Origin: Cobetia amphilecti
GTDB taxonomy: Bacteria > Pseudomonadota > Gammaproteobacteria > Pseudomonadales > Halomonadaceae
Assembly (NCBI RefSeq): GCF_020217465.1
Contig: NZ_CP084115.1
Coordinates: 744,001 to 808,000, forward strand
DNA length: 64,000 nt
Reading direction: 5' to 3'
Shown here: positions 18,346 to 27,468 of the stretch, one piece after another
Numbering within the stretch: position 1 is the first letter of the stretch
Layout of the letters: every line of letters starts with the position of its first letter
Translations under genes and position numbers: made by a program
Notes under the pieces: model-generated
The model's database searches: none
What the model was told of the DNA's origin: nothing
What the model saw: the letters and a program-made list of their open reading frames with translations, nothing else

Positions 18346-19169
18346 GTCTGGGGTAGCCCTTGCGTGGTGGTGTCGTGCGGTAGAGTGGGCTCGCGATCCT
18401 CCTCGCTGAAGATGGCCGGGTCATCGCTGATGACGGCATCCACACCCCAGGCCCAGCGCGGCGCGAAGGCGGCTGCATCGTTGGGCGTATAGCAGAGCAG
18501 CTTGTGGCCACGGCTGGTGATGTCACTGGCCGCGGCCCGCGTCAGGGCGCGCCAGTCGGCATGCACGGAGCTTGCGTTCAGCTCATCGGCCAGACTCTGC
18601 CAGTCGTCGGGGATGTCATCGTAGAGCAGGCCGATATGCACCTGCGGGTCGCGTTGACGCGTCAGGCGCAGCGCCTGGGGATCAAACGACGAGATGATCA
18701 GGTGTGAGGCGGGCAGATGGGCACTGGCCATCGGGATGGCGGCATCGACCAGCGCCTGGGCATCGTGGCCAGGGCTGAGCTTGAGTTCCAGATTCAGGCG
18801 CATGTCCAGGCGCGCGATCAGCTCCAGCGCCTGCTTGAGCGAGGCCATGCGCTCACCGGCAAAGCACGCATTGAACCAGCTGCCGACATCGAAGGTCTGC
18901 ACGCTGTCCCAATCCAGATTCTTGAGCTTGCCACGCCCATCCGAGCAGCGATTCACGCCGGCATCGTGCCAGATGACCGGCGTGCCATCGCCCAGCAACT
19001 GCACGTCCAGTTCCACCCATTGAAAGCCTGCCTCATGCGCCGCCTGAATGGCGGCCAGGGTGTTTTCCGGCGCATAGGCCGACAGGCCGCGATGTGCGAT
19101 CGCCAGGGGCAGGGACAGGACGCTGTCAGTTGAATGTGATGCGTCGGCTGAATGTGACGATGAAACCAT
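18342..19169 (-). CDS. ugpQ: glycerophosphodiester phosphodiesterase
   Basis: UgpQ hydrolyses glycerophosphodiesters to sn-glycerol 3-phosphate and an alcohol; this form is cytosolic, since no signal peptide is visible. GDPD motifs are IAHRGLSAYAPENTLAAI (catalytic HR), VELDVQLLGDGTPVIWHD and NLELK. It continues the ugp series after ugpC and fits the transporter's substrate. The first 15 residues contain a twofold SHSxD motif (SSHSADASHSTDS) encoded by an 18-bp tandem duplication. The real start might therefore lie slightly downstream. Confidence 0.92.
   Translation of the reverse strand: MVSSSHSADASHSTDSVLSLPLAIAHRGLSAYAPENTLAAIQAAHEAGFQWVELDVQLLGDGTPVIWHDAGVNRCSDGRGKLKNLDWDSVQTFDVGSWFNACFAGERMASLKQALELIARLDMRLNLELKLSPGHDAQALVDAAIPMASAHLPASHLIISSFDPQALRLTRQRDPQVHIGLLYDDIPDDWQSLADELNASSVHADWRALTRAAASDITSRGHKLLCYTPNDAAAFAPRWAWGVDAVISDDPAIFSEEDREPTLPHDTTTQGLPQT
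19122..19157. repeat. 18-bp tandem duplication at the ugpQ start
   Basis: Copies at 19122-19139 and 19140-19157 share the ending CTGAATGTGA or TTGAATGTGA and lie within the first codons of ugpQ. Confidence 0.7.
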
Positions 19170-19349
19170 GGTGAATCCTCACAGAAAGAATGGCATGTCT
19201 GCCCGCTACGCAGCTGTGGCGCTGATCGGTCGAGGCGGATCACTGATGCTCAGACGCGAGACGGATCAGGGCAGGTCTCAAGCATTACCATCCAATGATG
19301 ACGTTATCAGGGCAAGGGGTTCCGTCGGCCCGCGACAGGACGAAAGCGC

Positions 19350-20465
19350 TCATTCGATGGCCGCTGTCGCCTGCTCGCGGGTTGCCAGCCGCTTGCCGTC
19401 GGCGCCGAACAGATGGGCACGCGCCGGAAGGATGGCCAGGCGCAGCGTCTGTTCTTCCGCGACGGCGTGCTCGCCATCCAGTCTCACCACCAGCGGCTCG
19501 CTCTGGCCTTGCAGTCGGCAGTACGCCAGGGTGTCCGCGCCCAGCGGTTCGACCAGCTCGATGCGCGCCTCAAGCTCCGCGGCCCCTGCGGGCAGGGCAT
19601 CGGCTGCTCCCAGTACCTGCAGGTGCTCGGGGCGAATGCCGAGGGTCAGCTCAGCGCCCGTGGCCAGGCCTTCGCCCTGCAGGGCAATGGTTGCGCCACA
19701 CGGCAGCGCAAGGCCGGTCTGTGCCTGGGTGGCGCTCAGGAAGTTCATCGCCGGCGAGCCGATGAAGCCGGCGACGAACTGGCTGGCGGGCTGATCGTAG
19801 AGCGCCATCGGCGTGCCGAACTGCTCGACATGGCCGCCATTCATCACCACCAGGCGATCCGCCAGGGTCATGGCTTCGGTCTGATCATGGGTCACGTAGA
19901 CGGAAGTGACCTTGAGGCGCTTCTGCAGGCGACGGATCTCGAGACGCATCTGCACGCGCAGCTTGGCGTCCAGATTCGAGAGCGGCTCATCGAACAGGAA
20001 GACCTGCGGCTTGCGCACGATGGCGCGCCCCATGGCGACTCGCTGACGCTGGCCGCCGGAGAGCTGCTTGGGGCGGCGATCGAGCAGCTCGGTCAGGCCC
20101 AGCAGCTCGGCGGCCTCGCTGACGCGCTGCTGGATCTCGTCCTTGGGCGTGCGCCGGTTCTTGAGGCCGTAGGCCATGTTGTCGAACACGCTCATGTGCG
20201 GGTAGAGCGCGTAGTTCTGGAACACCATCGCGATGTCGCGCTCGGCGGGTTCCAGCTCATTGACGCGCTTGCCGTTGATCTCCAGATCGCCCTCGGAGAT
20301 GTCCTCCAGGCCTGCCAGGGTGCGCAGGAGGGTCGACTTGCCACAGCCGGACGGGCCGACGATGACGATCAGCTCGCCTTCGCCGAAGGCCAGGTCGATG
20401 CCATGCAGGGCCTTGTAGCCATTGGGGTACTGCTTCTTGAGCTGCTTGAGCGCCAGTGTTGCCAT
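19350..20465 (-). CDS. ugpC: sn-glycerol-3-phosphate ABC transporter ATP-binding protein
   Basis: This is the cytoplasmic ATPase of the Ugp importer, CUT1/MalK type. The Walker A is GPSGCGKST, the signature LSGGQRQRVAMGRAI and the Walker B VFLFDEPLSNLDAKLR, with the switch His in VYVTHDQTEAMT. The C-terminal half forms the MalK-like regulatory TOBE domain (TLGIRPEHLQV). The start at 20465 (MATLALKQL) gives 371 residues; the frame is open beyond it. It lies 95 bp after ugpE in the same direction. Confidence 0.93.
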   Translation of the reverse strand: MATLALKQLKKQYPNGYKALHGIDLAFGEGELIVIVGPSGCGKSTLLRTLAGLEDISEGDLEINGKRVNELEPAERDIAMVFQNYALYPHMSVFDNMAYGLKNRRTPKDEIQQRVSEAAELLGLTELLDRRPKQLSGGQRQRVAMGRAIVRKPQVFLFDEPLSNLDAKLRVQMRLEIRRLQKRLKVTSVYVTHDQTEAMTLADRLVVMNGGHVEQFGTPMALYDQPASQFVAGFIGSPAMNFLSATQAQTGLALPCGATIALQGEGLATGAELTLGIRPEHLQVLGAADALPAGAAELEARIELVEPLGADTLAYCRLQGQSEPLVVRLDGEHAVAEEQTLRLAILPARAHLFGADGKRLATREQATAAIE

Positions 20466-20560
20466 GAGTTGTGTATCCAGAGCGGTGGCGTGACGGGCAA
20501 GTCTGTCCATCACGGCGTAACGGAGTCAGGGGGCGAGGTGTCGCGGGTCGGAGCGCGAGA

Positions 20561-21406
20561 TCACTTCTCGCTGTCCACCAGGCCCTTGATGAAGTAGCGC
20601 TGCATGAACAGGATCACCAGTACCGGCGGGCCCATGGCCAGCAGCGTGGTGGCGGTGACGTCCTGCCACGGCACCAGGCCATCACCGGTGGTCAGCATGC
20701 GCTTGAGGCTGACGACGATGGTCAGGTAGTCGGCATCGGTGGTGATCAACAGCGGCCACAGATACTGGTTCCAGCCGTAGATGAACATGATCACGAACAG
20801 TGCCGCGATGTTGGTCTTCGACAGCGGCAGCAGGATGTCCTTGAGAAAGCGCCACGGCCCGGCGCCATCGATGCGCGCGGCCTCGACCAGCTCCGCCGGG
20901 ATGGTCAGGTAGAACTGACGCAGCAGGAAGGTCGCGGTGGCGCTGGCGATCAGCGGCAGGATCAGGCCGGCGTAGCTGTCCAGCATGTTGAGGTCGGCCA
21001 CCACCTTGAAGGTCGGTAGGATGCGCACCTCCACCGGCAGCATCAGGGTGATGAAGATCAGCCAGAAGCACAGCTTGCGGAAGCGGAACTCGAAGAAGAC
21101 GATCGCGTAGGCGGCCAGCACCGAGATGATGATCTTGCCGATGGCGATGCCCAGTGCCATCAGCATCGAGTTGAACAACAGGGTCATCACGTCGGCGCCG
21201 AGACTGCTGACCGGGTCTGCCAGAAGCTGGCGGTAGTTGTCCAGGCCAGCCTCGCCGATCCAGACGGGGGCGACGTTGGAGTAGAGGTCACCCATCTCGT
21301 GGGTACTGGCGCTGAAGGCGATCCAGACCGGCAGGAAGAACAGTGCGCAGCCGACGATCAGCAGGGCATGGCTTGCGATATCAAGCCCGGGGCGGTTGTA
21401 GCGCAT
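20561..21406 (-). CDS. ugpE: sn-glycerol-3-phosphate ABC transporter permease
   Basis: This 281-residue inner-membrane permease of the MalG type has about six transmembrane helices. Its EAA loop reads ELVEAARIDGAGPWRFLKDILLPLSK, where UgpC docks. It pairs with UgpA to form the channel. Its start codon overlaps the ugpA stop by one base, giving tight coupling. Confidence 0.94.
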   Translation of the reverse strand: MRYNRPGLDIASHALLIVGCALFFLPVWIAFSASTHEMGDLYSNVAPVWIGEAGLDNYRQLLADPVSSLGADVMTLLFNSMLMALGIAIGKIIISVLAAYAIVFFEFRFRKLCFWLIFITLMLPVEVRILPTFKVVADLNMLDSYAGLILPLIASATATFLLRQFYLTIPAELVEAARIDGAGPWRFLKDILLPLSKTNIAALFVIMFIYGWNQYLWPLLITTDADYLTIVVSLKRMLTTGDGLVPWQDVTATTLLAMGPPVLVILFMQRYFIKGLVDSEK

Positions 21407-22281
21407 CAGTACTGCACCTTCTTCTCGACATACTTGAACTGGATCAGCGTCAGCACGCCGACGATGACCATCAACAGCACGGACTGGGCAGCACTCGAGC
21501 CCAGGTCCTGCCCGACGAAACCATCTTCATAGACCTTGTAGACCAGGGTGCGGGTCGAGCCGGCCGGACCGCCCTGGGTGGTGGCATCGATGGTGCCGAA
21601 GGTCTCGAAGAAGGCGTAGACCACGTTCATCACCAGCAGGAAGAAGCTGGTCGGCGAGAGCAGCGGGAAGGTGATGGTCCAGAAACGCCGCCAGGGGCCG
21701 GCGCGGTCCATCGCGGCCGCTTCCAGCAGGCTCTTGGGGATCGCCTGGAGACCTGCGAGGAAGAACACGAAGTTGTAGCTCATCTGCTTCCAGATCGAGG
21801 CCAGCACCACCAGCAACATGGCCTGATCGCCATTGAGCTTGTGGTTCCAGTCGATGCCGATGGCGGACAGCAGCTCCGGCAGAATGCCCAGCGTCGGGTC
21901 GAACAGAAACAGCCACAGCACCCCGGCCACGGCGGGTGCCACGGCGTAGGGCCAGATCAGCAGGGTCTTGTAGGCGTGTGCGCCGCGCAGCACGCGGTCG
22001 GCCAGTACGGCCAGCCCCAGCGCCAATGCCATGGCGCCGAAGGCCACTGCAAAGGAGAAATAGGTGGTCGTCCATAGTGTCGTGAGATATTCCGGCTCGC
22101 TCAGCACGCTGACGAAGTTGCTCAGCCCGGTGAATTCCCGCGAGAGCCCGAAGGCGTCCTCGACATAGAAGGCCTGTTCGATGGCCTGGTAGGCCGGCCA
22201 GAAGAAGAACACGGCCACGATCAGCAGCTGAGGCGCCAGCAGTATCCAGGGCGTGATGGGGTGTCGATTGAAATGGGCCAT
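21406..22281 (-). CDS. ugpA: sn-glycerol-3-phosphate ABC transporter permease
   Basis: The MalF-type partner permease has 291 residues and six predicted membrane helices. Its EAA loop reads [26 protein letters not shown]. The frame opens earlier (to 22344), but [19 protein letters not shown] at 22281 matches the usual UgpA start. It follows ugpB after a spacer with a hairpin that may lower permease expression relative to the binding protein. Confidence 0.93.
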   Translation of the reverse strand: MAHFNRHPITPWILLAPQLLIVAVFFFWPAYQAIEQAFYVEDAFGLSREFTGLSNFVSVLSEPEYLTTLWTTTYFSFAVAFGAMALALGLAVLADRVLRGAHAYKTLLIWPYAVAPAVAGVLWLFLFDPTLGILPELLSAIGIDWNHKLNGDQAMLLVVLASIWKQMSYNFVFFLAGLQAIPKSLLEAAAMDRAGPWRRFWTITFPLLSPTSFFLLVMNVVYAFFETFGTIDATTQGGPAGSTRTLVYKVYEDGFVGQDLGSSAAQSVLLMVIVGVLTLIQFKYVEKKVQY

Positions 22282-22441
22282 GCAGCAGGGGTCTCGCAAG
22301 CAAGGAGGGACTGGGTGGTTCCGTCGGTAGCATGGAGTCGGCAAACCTCGGCCGCTCCTGCGCCATCAAGCCGTGAGAGAAGGGAAAGGACACCGGATGT
22401 CGGATGCGCTTTCCGCTCTCTGGCTGGAGAAAATAGCGGGA

Positions 22442-22466
22442 GGGCGAGCCCGGCATGGGCCCGCCC
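22442..22466 (-). terminator. attenuating hairpin between ugpB and ugpA
   Basis: Arms GGGCGAGCCC (22442-22451) and GGGCCCGCCC (22457-22466) pair with one mismatch, and TATTTT follows on the minus strand. A partial terminator after a binding-protein gene is common in ABC operons. Confidence 0.55.
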
Positions 22467-22481
22467 CCGGTGTGGCGATGA

Positions 22482-23852
22482 TCAGCCGTTGGCGCGTTCG
22501 AACTTCTCGAGCAGCGAATCGCCGCGCTTGACGGCGTTGTCGAGGCCGTCCTGCACGCTTTCCTTGCCGGAGAAGATCTTCTCCAGCTCTTCATTGATCA
22601 CGTCACGAATCTGCACCATGTTGCCCAGGCGCAGGCCTTTGGAGTTCTCGGTCGGCGTCGCGGAGGTCATCTGGGTGATGGCGACGTCGGTGCCCGGGTT
22701 CTCGGCGTAGAAGCCCTGTTCGCGCGTCAGCTCTGCCGCGGCAGTCGTGATCGGCAGATAGCCGGTGAACTGGTGCCAGTCGGCCTGCACTTCAGGCTTT
22801 GAGAGGTACTGGAAGAACTTGGCGACGCCCTGGTATTCCTCATCGCTGTGACCGGACAGCACCCACAGCGAGGCGCCACCGATGATGGAATTCTGCGGCG
22901 TCTCGATCACGTCGCTGTCATAGGGCAGCGGTGCCACGCCGAACTCGAAGCCCTTGGCGCTTTCCTTGACGCCGGCATAGCTGGCGGAAGAGCCCATCAT
23001 CATCGCGCACTCGCCGGAGTAGAACTTGGGTGCCGCGTCATCGAAGCGACCGCCGAACACGAAGCGCTTGTCGGCCTGCCAGTCATCGAGACGCTGAATG
23101 TGGTCGACCACGGCGGTCGTGTTGAATTCGAGGCGGGTATCGGTGCCGGCGAAGCCATTGGCCTGGCTGGCGAAGGGCACGTCATTGCGCGCCGAGAAGT
23201 TCTCCAGCATCACCCAGGATGGCCAGGTGGTGGTCAGGCCACAGCTGGCGGCGCCGGAATCGACGACCTTCTTGAGCGCAGCGCCCATTTCCTGCCAGGT
23301 CTGCGGGAGGGAGTCGACGCCTGCCTTGGCCAGCACGTCCTTGTTGTAGTAGGTCACTGGCGTGGAGGAGTTGAACGGCATCGACAGCATCTTGCCGTCG
23401 GTGTCGGTGTAATAGCCGGTGACGGCAGACAGGTAGGCGTTCGGGTCGAAGGCGGTGCCTTCCTTAGGCGCGAAGTCTGCCATCAGCTGATGCACCGGGA
23501 CGATCGCACCCTTGGCGCTCATCATGGTGGCGGTGCCGACCTCGAAGATCTGCACGATGTCCGGGCCCTTGCCGGCGCGGAAGGCGGCGATGGCGGAGGT
23601 CATGGTCTCGGAGTAGTTGCCCTTGAAGACCGGCTTGACGACGTAGTCGTCCTGGCTTGCATTGAAGTCGGCCGCGATCTCGTCGACCTTCTTGCCGAGC
23701 CCGCCCCCCATGGCGTGCCACCATTCCACCTCGGTGGCGGCGAGGGCACTGGCGGAGGCGGAGGCGAAACCGATGGCCAGTGCGAGGCTGGCGAGGCGAC
23801 GAGTCGCGGTGGCAGTCGTACGGGTGCTTGCATGATAGGTCGGGCGGCGCAT
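22482..23852 (-). CDS. ugpB: sn-glycerol-3-phosphate-binding periplasmic protein
   Basis: UgpB delivers glycerol 3-phosphate and glycerophosphodiesters to the UgpAE permease. It has a signal peptide ending SASALA (about 39) and a type I binding-protein fold of 456 residues. It begins EVEWWHAMGGGLGKKVDEIAADFN, the usual UgpB start, and ends YAENPGTDVAITQM...LRLGNMVQIRDVINEELEKIF, also typical. The start at 23852 has AGGAG seven bases upstream; an in-frame TTG two codons earlier is less likely. It is the first gene of the operon, behind a Pho-box promoter. Confidence 0.95.
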   Translation of the reverse strand: MRRPTYHASTRTTATATRRLASLALAIGFASASASALAATEVEWWHAMGGGLGKKVDEIAADFNASQDDYVVKPVFKGNYSETMTSAIAAFRAGKGPDIVQIFEVGTATMMSAKGAIVPVHQLMADFAPKEGTAFDPNAYLSAVTGYYTDTDGKMLSMPFNSSTPVTYYNKDVLAKAGVDSLPQTWQEMGAALKKVVDSGAASCGLTTTWPSWVMLENFSARNDVPFASQANGFAGTDTRLEFNTTAVVDHIQRLDDWQADKRFVFGGRFDDAAPKFYSGECAMMMGSSASYAGVKESAKGFEFGVAPLPYDSDVIETPQNSIIGGASLWVLSGHSDEEYQGVAKFFQYLSKPEVQADWHQFTGYLPITTAAAELTREQGFYAENPGTDVAITQMTSATPTENSKGLRLGNMVQIRDVINEELEKIFSGKESVQDGLDNAVKRGDSLLEKFERANG

Positions 23853-23932
23853 GGTCAAACTCCTGAGAGGTTCCCCTGGCCAGCTTCCGCAACAAAGAAG
23901 AAGGACGCTGGCCGCTGACGATCGATGGCGAC

Positions 23933-23964
23933 GATCAAGTGAACATTTTCTTGTTCTTTTGATG
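23933..23964. promoter_or_regulatory. operator-like dyad upstream of ugpB
   Basis: Arms GATCAAGTGAACA (23933-23945) and TGTTCTTTTGATG (23952-23964) are complementary at about 10 of 13 positions around a 6-bp TTTTCT core. The dyad lies just downstream of the predicted -10 of the ugp promoter, a position suited to repression. The linked DeoR-type regulator is the likeliest binder, by inference. Confidence 0.55.
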
Positions 23965-23987
23965 ATCGTCCGAAAAGCGTAGACGAC

Positions 23988-24019
23988 TCTATAGCGCCCG
24001 CCTTACAACTTTGTGACAG
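23988..24019 (-). promoter_or_regulatory. Pho box and -10 element for the ugp operon
   Basis: On the minus strand CTGTCACAAAGTTGTAAG (24002-24019) matches the two-heptamer PhoB site at about 14 of 18 positions. Eight bases later TATAGA (23988-23993) can serve as -10. A Pho box in place of a -35 at this spacing is the known arrangement for PhoB-activated promoters, and ugp is a Pho-regulon operon in E. coli. Confidence 0.65.
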
Positions 24020-24193
24020 GAAGATGTTCATTCGAGCGAGGCTGAACTTATGGCTGAGCAGCCGGTGTGTGGCGCCGCCAGCTCGGCTCAGGCTGGCAAG
24101 CGAGGCGCCGGGGGCAACTCAAGGCCGGAATAAGCGGCCGGCGAGCGAGTGTGCTAGTCTTGCGCGCTGAAAATGCCTGTGGCGGAGAACGCG

Positions 24194-24781
24194 ATGAAAG
24201 TGGTTGAAGTGAGTGCCGGTGCCCGACGTGATGCCTGTCTGGCGATGCTGTGCGCCGAAGTCCATGGCCGCGAGGGTGGTCTGGATGCGCTGGTGAGTTA
24301 CGCCGGCGTGCGTGGGGTGTGGTTCGAGAATGAGATGGCGCGCCTGTTCGCGCTGGTCGACGATGCCGAGCGCATCCACTCTGCCGCGCTGCTGGTACTC
24401 GACGAGAACGCACGTGGCCTGAATCTGGCGCTGTGGGCGACACCGACGGTGCATCGCGGTCACGACCACGGCATCGCGCTGGTCTCCCAGCTGTCCGATC
24501 ACGGCCGCCTGCAGGTGCGCATCACCGACAGCTCACTGGTCAGCGTGCTGCGTCGCGCCGGCATCAACGACTGGCTGGAGGCCGAGGCCGAAGGCGATCA
24601 ACCGCGCGAGCTGGTCGGCATGAATCCGGCGGCGCGTGTCGGCAACCTGGCGGCCCTCGACGCGCCGCTGCGCCTGGACCGCGAGCGCATCAAGCGCTCC
24701 TTCAAGGCGCGCCCGAAGGACTTCGAGACCTACAAGAACGCCTTCGTGCGTGACCTGGAGCACTTCGCGCGTCATATCTGA
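24194..24781 (+). CDS. uncharacterised soluble protein
   Basis: I do not recognise this 195-residue protein. It has no signal peptide or membrane segment and appears cytosolic. The middle (about 45-100) looks like an alternating strand/helix domain (GVWFENEMARLFALVDDAERIHSAALLV...). The C-terminus is charged and helical (LDRERIKRSFKARPKDFETYKNAFVRDL). The ATG at 24194 is preceded by GGAG at 24183-24186; an ATG at 24173 in frame has no such site. It is a single gene, divergent from ugpB and convergent with fadE through a shared terminator. Confidence 0.7.
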   Translation: MKVVEVSAGARRDACLAMLCAEVHGREGGLDALVSYAGVRGVWFENEMARLFALVDDAERIHSAALLVLDENARGLNLALWATPTVHRGHDHGIALVSQLSDHGRLQVRITDSSLVSVLRRAGINDWLEAEAEGDQPRELVGMNPAARVGNLAALDAPLRLDRERIKRSFKARPKDFETYKNAFVRDLEHFARHI

Positions 24782-24819
24782 GGATGAGATGACGCAAGCG
24801 AATGACATGCTCACCAAGA

Positions 24820-24850
24820 CAAAGGCCCCGCTCATTGAGCGGGGCCTTTG
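24820..24850. terminator. bidirectional intrinsic terminator
   Basis: A 15-bp perfect stem built on CAAAGGCCCCGCTCA lies between the unknown gene and convergent fadE. Confidence 0.88.
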
Positions 24851-24859
24851 TGGTTCAGC

Positions 24860-24880
24860 GATCAGTGATCAGTGATCAAT
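24860..24880. repeat. 7-bp tandem repeat
   Basis: Three heptamers, GATCAGT, GATCAGT and GATCAAT, lie between the terminator and the fadE stop. Confidence 0.7.
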
Positions 24881-24913
24881 TCCTGCGCCGATCAAGCGGG
24901 CGTCGGCCAGTCA

Positions 24914-27382
24914 TCAGGCGGCGTCCTGCTGCGGGTTGGAGGCGGTGCCGTCACTCGCCATCGGCTTGCGCACGAAGGCGTCGAATTCGAAGTGGTCGAC
25001 GGTCAGCATGTCGAGTACCTCGGCTTCGAAGACGCGCATGAAGTCGCCATCCTCGGCGGACAGGATGCCTGCCTCGACCGCCGCTTCGATACGCGCTTCC
25101 GGAGACAGTGCGTCGGCCGGAATCTCGCCCTTGTGGTAGGCCTTGGCCAGCGCCTTGTAGATCGGCTCGGCGCGCGGGTAGTCCTTGAGCAGCGCGTTGT
25201 AGCGGGCGAGGGCATTGTCCTGCTGGCCTTCGTCCTGGGCGTCCCAGGTGTTGTCGATCAGCTTGGCACGCAGTGCAGTGTCGGTGGAGACGGCTCGGGC
25301 GATCTCGCGGGTCAGGCTGTCCTTGGGCATGGCGAACTGACGGCCACGCGGCAGGGCGATCACGCGCAGGGCAGTGCCCAGTGCACGGTTGGGCAGGTTG
25401 GCGAACAGCTCATCCAGTGCCTTTTCCGCGCGGTGCAGCAGCCACTGCATGCTGAAGTGGAACAGCGCCTCTTCGTGTTCGCAGGCTTCGGTTTCGTGCC
25501 ACTGCTTGAGCGTCAGTGACGCCAGATAGAGGTTGGAGAGCACGTCGCCCAGGCGCGCCGACAGCATCTCGCGCGCCTTGAGGCTGGAACCGAGACTTGC
25601 CATGGCCGCGTCGGCAGACAGCGAGAAGGCGGCGCTGAAGCGGTTGATGTGGCTGGCGTAGGGCGTGGCGACGGCGTCGAAGCCAGTGGCCTTGCCGCCG
25701 ATGCCGAAGCTCTGGGTGAAGGCGCGTGCCGCGTTGCCGAAGATCAGGCCGGCATGGCGGAAGAAGGCCTTGTCGAAGGCGTTCAGGTCATCGGCGTCCT
25801 TGGCGGCCAGCTCCTCCAGCACGTAAGGATGGCAGCGGATCGCGCCCTGACCGAAGATCATCAGGTTGCGGGTCATGATGTTGGCACCTTCCACCGTGAT
25901 CGAGACCGGGGTGCCAGCGTAGGCCACGCCGATGTAGTTGCGCGGGCCAAGCGTCACGCCGCGTCCGCCGTGGATGTCCATGCCGTCGGCCAGCAGCGAG
26001 CGGGCCATCTCGGTCAGCTGGCTCTTGAGGATGGCGGAGGGCACCGCCGGCTTGTGGCCATTGTCGATCATGTTGGCGGTGTGCAGCACCGACGCCTGGC
26101 TGATGTAGTTCATCGCGGCCATGCGTGCCAGGGGCTCCTGCACGCCTTCCATCTCGGCCACCGGCAGATTGAACTGACGACGGATGCGCGCAAAGCCGGC
26201 GCTCCAGCCCAGTGCGTAGCGCGAGATGCCCGCGGAGCCGGACGGCAGGGTGATACAGCGACCCACCGACAGACACTCGACCAGCATCTTCCAGCCCTGG
26301 CCGGCCATCTGCTCACCACCGATCAGATAGCTGAGCGGAATGAAGACGTCCTTGCCGAAGATCGGGCCATTCATGAACGGCGCGCCGATCGGGTGGTGAC
26401 GACGGCCGATGTCCATGCCGTCGGTGTCGCGCGGAATCAGGGCGCAGGTGATGCCGATGTCTTCCACGTCACCCAGCAGGTGCTCGGGGTCGAACATGCG
26501 GAAGGCCAGGCCGACCACGGTGGCGACCGGCGCCAGGGTGATCCAGCGCTTCTCGAAGTTCAGGCGAATGCCGACGACTTCCTCGCCGTCATGCATGCCG
26601 CGACACACGATGCCGGTGTCCGGGATGGAGGTCGCGTCACTGCCGGCACGCGGGCCGGTCAGACCGAAACACGGAATCTCGCGGCCATCGGCCAGGCGAG
26701 GCAGGTAATGGTTCTTCTGTTCTTCGCTGCCGTACTTGAGCAGCAGCTCGCCCGGGCCGAGGGAGTTGGGCACGCCGACGGTGACCATCAGCGTCTCGTT
26801 GACCGCCAGCTTCTGCAGCACCAGCGACTGCGCCTTGGTCGAGAAGCCCAGGCCGCCATATTCCTTGGGAATGATCATGCCGAAGAACTTCTCGCGCTTG
26901 AGGTATTCCCACAGCGCTTCGGGCAGATCGGCACGCTCACGCGCGATCTCCCAGCTGTTGGTCATGCCGCAGGCGACAGAGCATTGATCGTCGATGAAGG
27001 CCTGCTCTTCGCTGGAGATGCCGTCGTTGCGCTGTGCGGTCAGGGTGTCCCACTGCGGCTTGCCGGAAAAGAGCTCGGCGTCCCAGAACACGGTGCCGGC
27101 TTCCAGCGCCACCTTCTCGGTGTCCGAGACCTTGGGGGAGACCTTCTTGAACATCGCGAACAGGCGCGGGCTGAGCCACTTGCTGCGCAGGGCCGGCAGG
27201 CCACACACCGCGACCAGTGCCGCGCCGATCAGCAGCAGGCAACCCAGTACCGGTGCGTCGACCGCCAGGCCGACGATACCGATGATGGCGAGAACGCCGA
27301 TGGCCGCGAGGGCCCCGGCTTCGCGTGCCATGACGGCCAACAGACCGGCAACAGCGACAAGGATGAGGATGAGCTGCGTCAT
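24914..27382 (-). CDS. fadE: acyl-CoA dehydrogenase, FadE type
   Basis: FadE catalyses the first step of fatty-acid beta-oxidation, acyl-CoA to trans-2-enoyl-CoA, with FAD. This is the large gammaproteobacterial form (822 residues; E. coli FadE 814) with an N-terminal hydrophobic region of two or three helices (about 1-65). The acyl-CoA dehydrogenase core follows (about 130-520: FSTKAQSLVLQKLAVNE, GLTGPRAGSDATSIPD, MDIHGGRGVTLGPRNYIGVAY), then a family-specific C-terminal domain. The frame extends to 27514, but the start at 27382 (MTQLILILVAVAG) matches the family. A PsrA-like operator lies upstream. Confidence 0.94.
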   Translation of the reverse strand: MTQLILILVAVAGLLAVMAREAGALAAIGVLAIIGIVGLAVDAPVLGCLLLIGAALVAVCGLPALRSKWLSPRLFAMFKKVSPKVSDTEKVALEAGTVFWDAELFSGKPQWDTLTAQRNDGISSEEQAFIDDQCSVACGMTNSWEIARERADLPEALWEYLKREKFFGMIIPKEYGGLGFSTKAQSLVLQKLAVNETLMVTVGVPNSLGPGELLLKYGSEEQKNHYLPRLADGREIPCFGLTGPRAGSDATSIPDTGIVCRGMHDGEEVVGIRLNFEKRWITLAPVATVVGLAFRMFDPEHLLGDVEDIGITCALIPRDTDGMDIGRRHHPIGAPFMNGPIFGKDVFIPLSYLIGGEQMAGQGWKMLVECLSVGRCITLPSGSAGISRYALGWSAGFARIRRQFNLPVAEMEGVQEPLARMAAMNYISQASVLHTANMIDNGHKPAVPSAILKSQLTEMARSLLADGMDIHGGRGVTLGPRNYIGVAYAGTPVSITVEGANIMTRNLMIFGQGAIRCHPYVLEELAAKDADDLNAFDKAFFRHAGLIFGNAARAFTQSFGIGGKATGFDAVATPYASHINRFSAAFSLSADAAMASLGSSLKAREMLSARLGDVLSNLYLASLTLKQWHETEACEHEEALFHFSMQWLLHRAEKALDELFANLPNRALGTALRVIALPRGRQFAMPKDSLTREIARAVSTDTALRAKLIDNTWDAQDEGQQDNALARYNALLKDYPRAEPIYKALAKAYHKGEIPADALSPEARIEAAVEAGILSAEDGDFMRVFEAEVLDMLTVDHFEFDAFVRKPMASDGTASNPQQDAA

Positions 27383-27450
27383 GGCAGGATCTCCGGGTGG
27401 CGAGGGATGGTGTCTTTGCATGGCGTTTCTACAGCGTAGCAGCCATGCGT

Positions 27451-27468
27451 TTAGAACAGTTGTTTGAA
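27451..27468. promoter_or_regulatory. PsrA-like operator upstream of fadE
   Basis: TTAGAACA (27451-27458) and TGTTTGAA (27461-27468) form an imperfect dyad, read on the minus strand as TTCAAACAACTGTTCTAA. It resembles the CAAAC-N4-GTTTG type of site used by PsrA, the TetR-type fatty-acid regulator of pseudomonads. Its place 70-90 bp before fadE fits. Confidence 0.4.

Noticed and set aside
16678-18492. 604-codon plus-strand open frame
   Set aside because: It runs antisense across the HAD gene, the DeoR-type gene and part of ugpQ, all of which show clear family motifs.
25649-27439. 596-codon plus-strand open frame
   Set aside because: It is antisense to fadE, without domains or a ribosome site.
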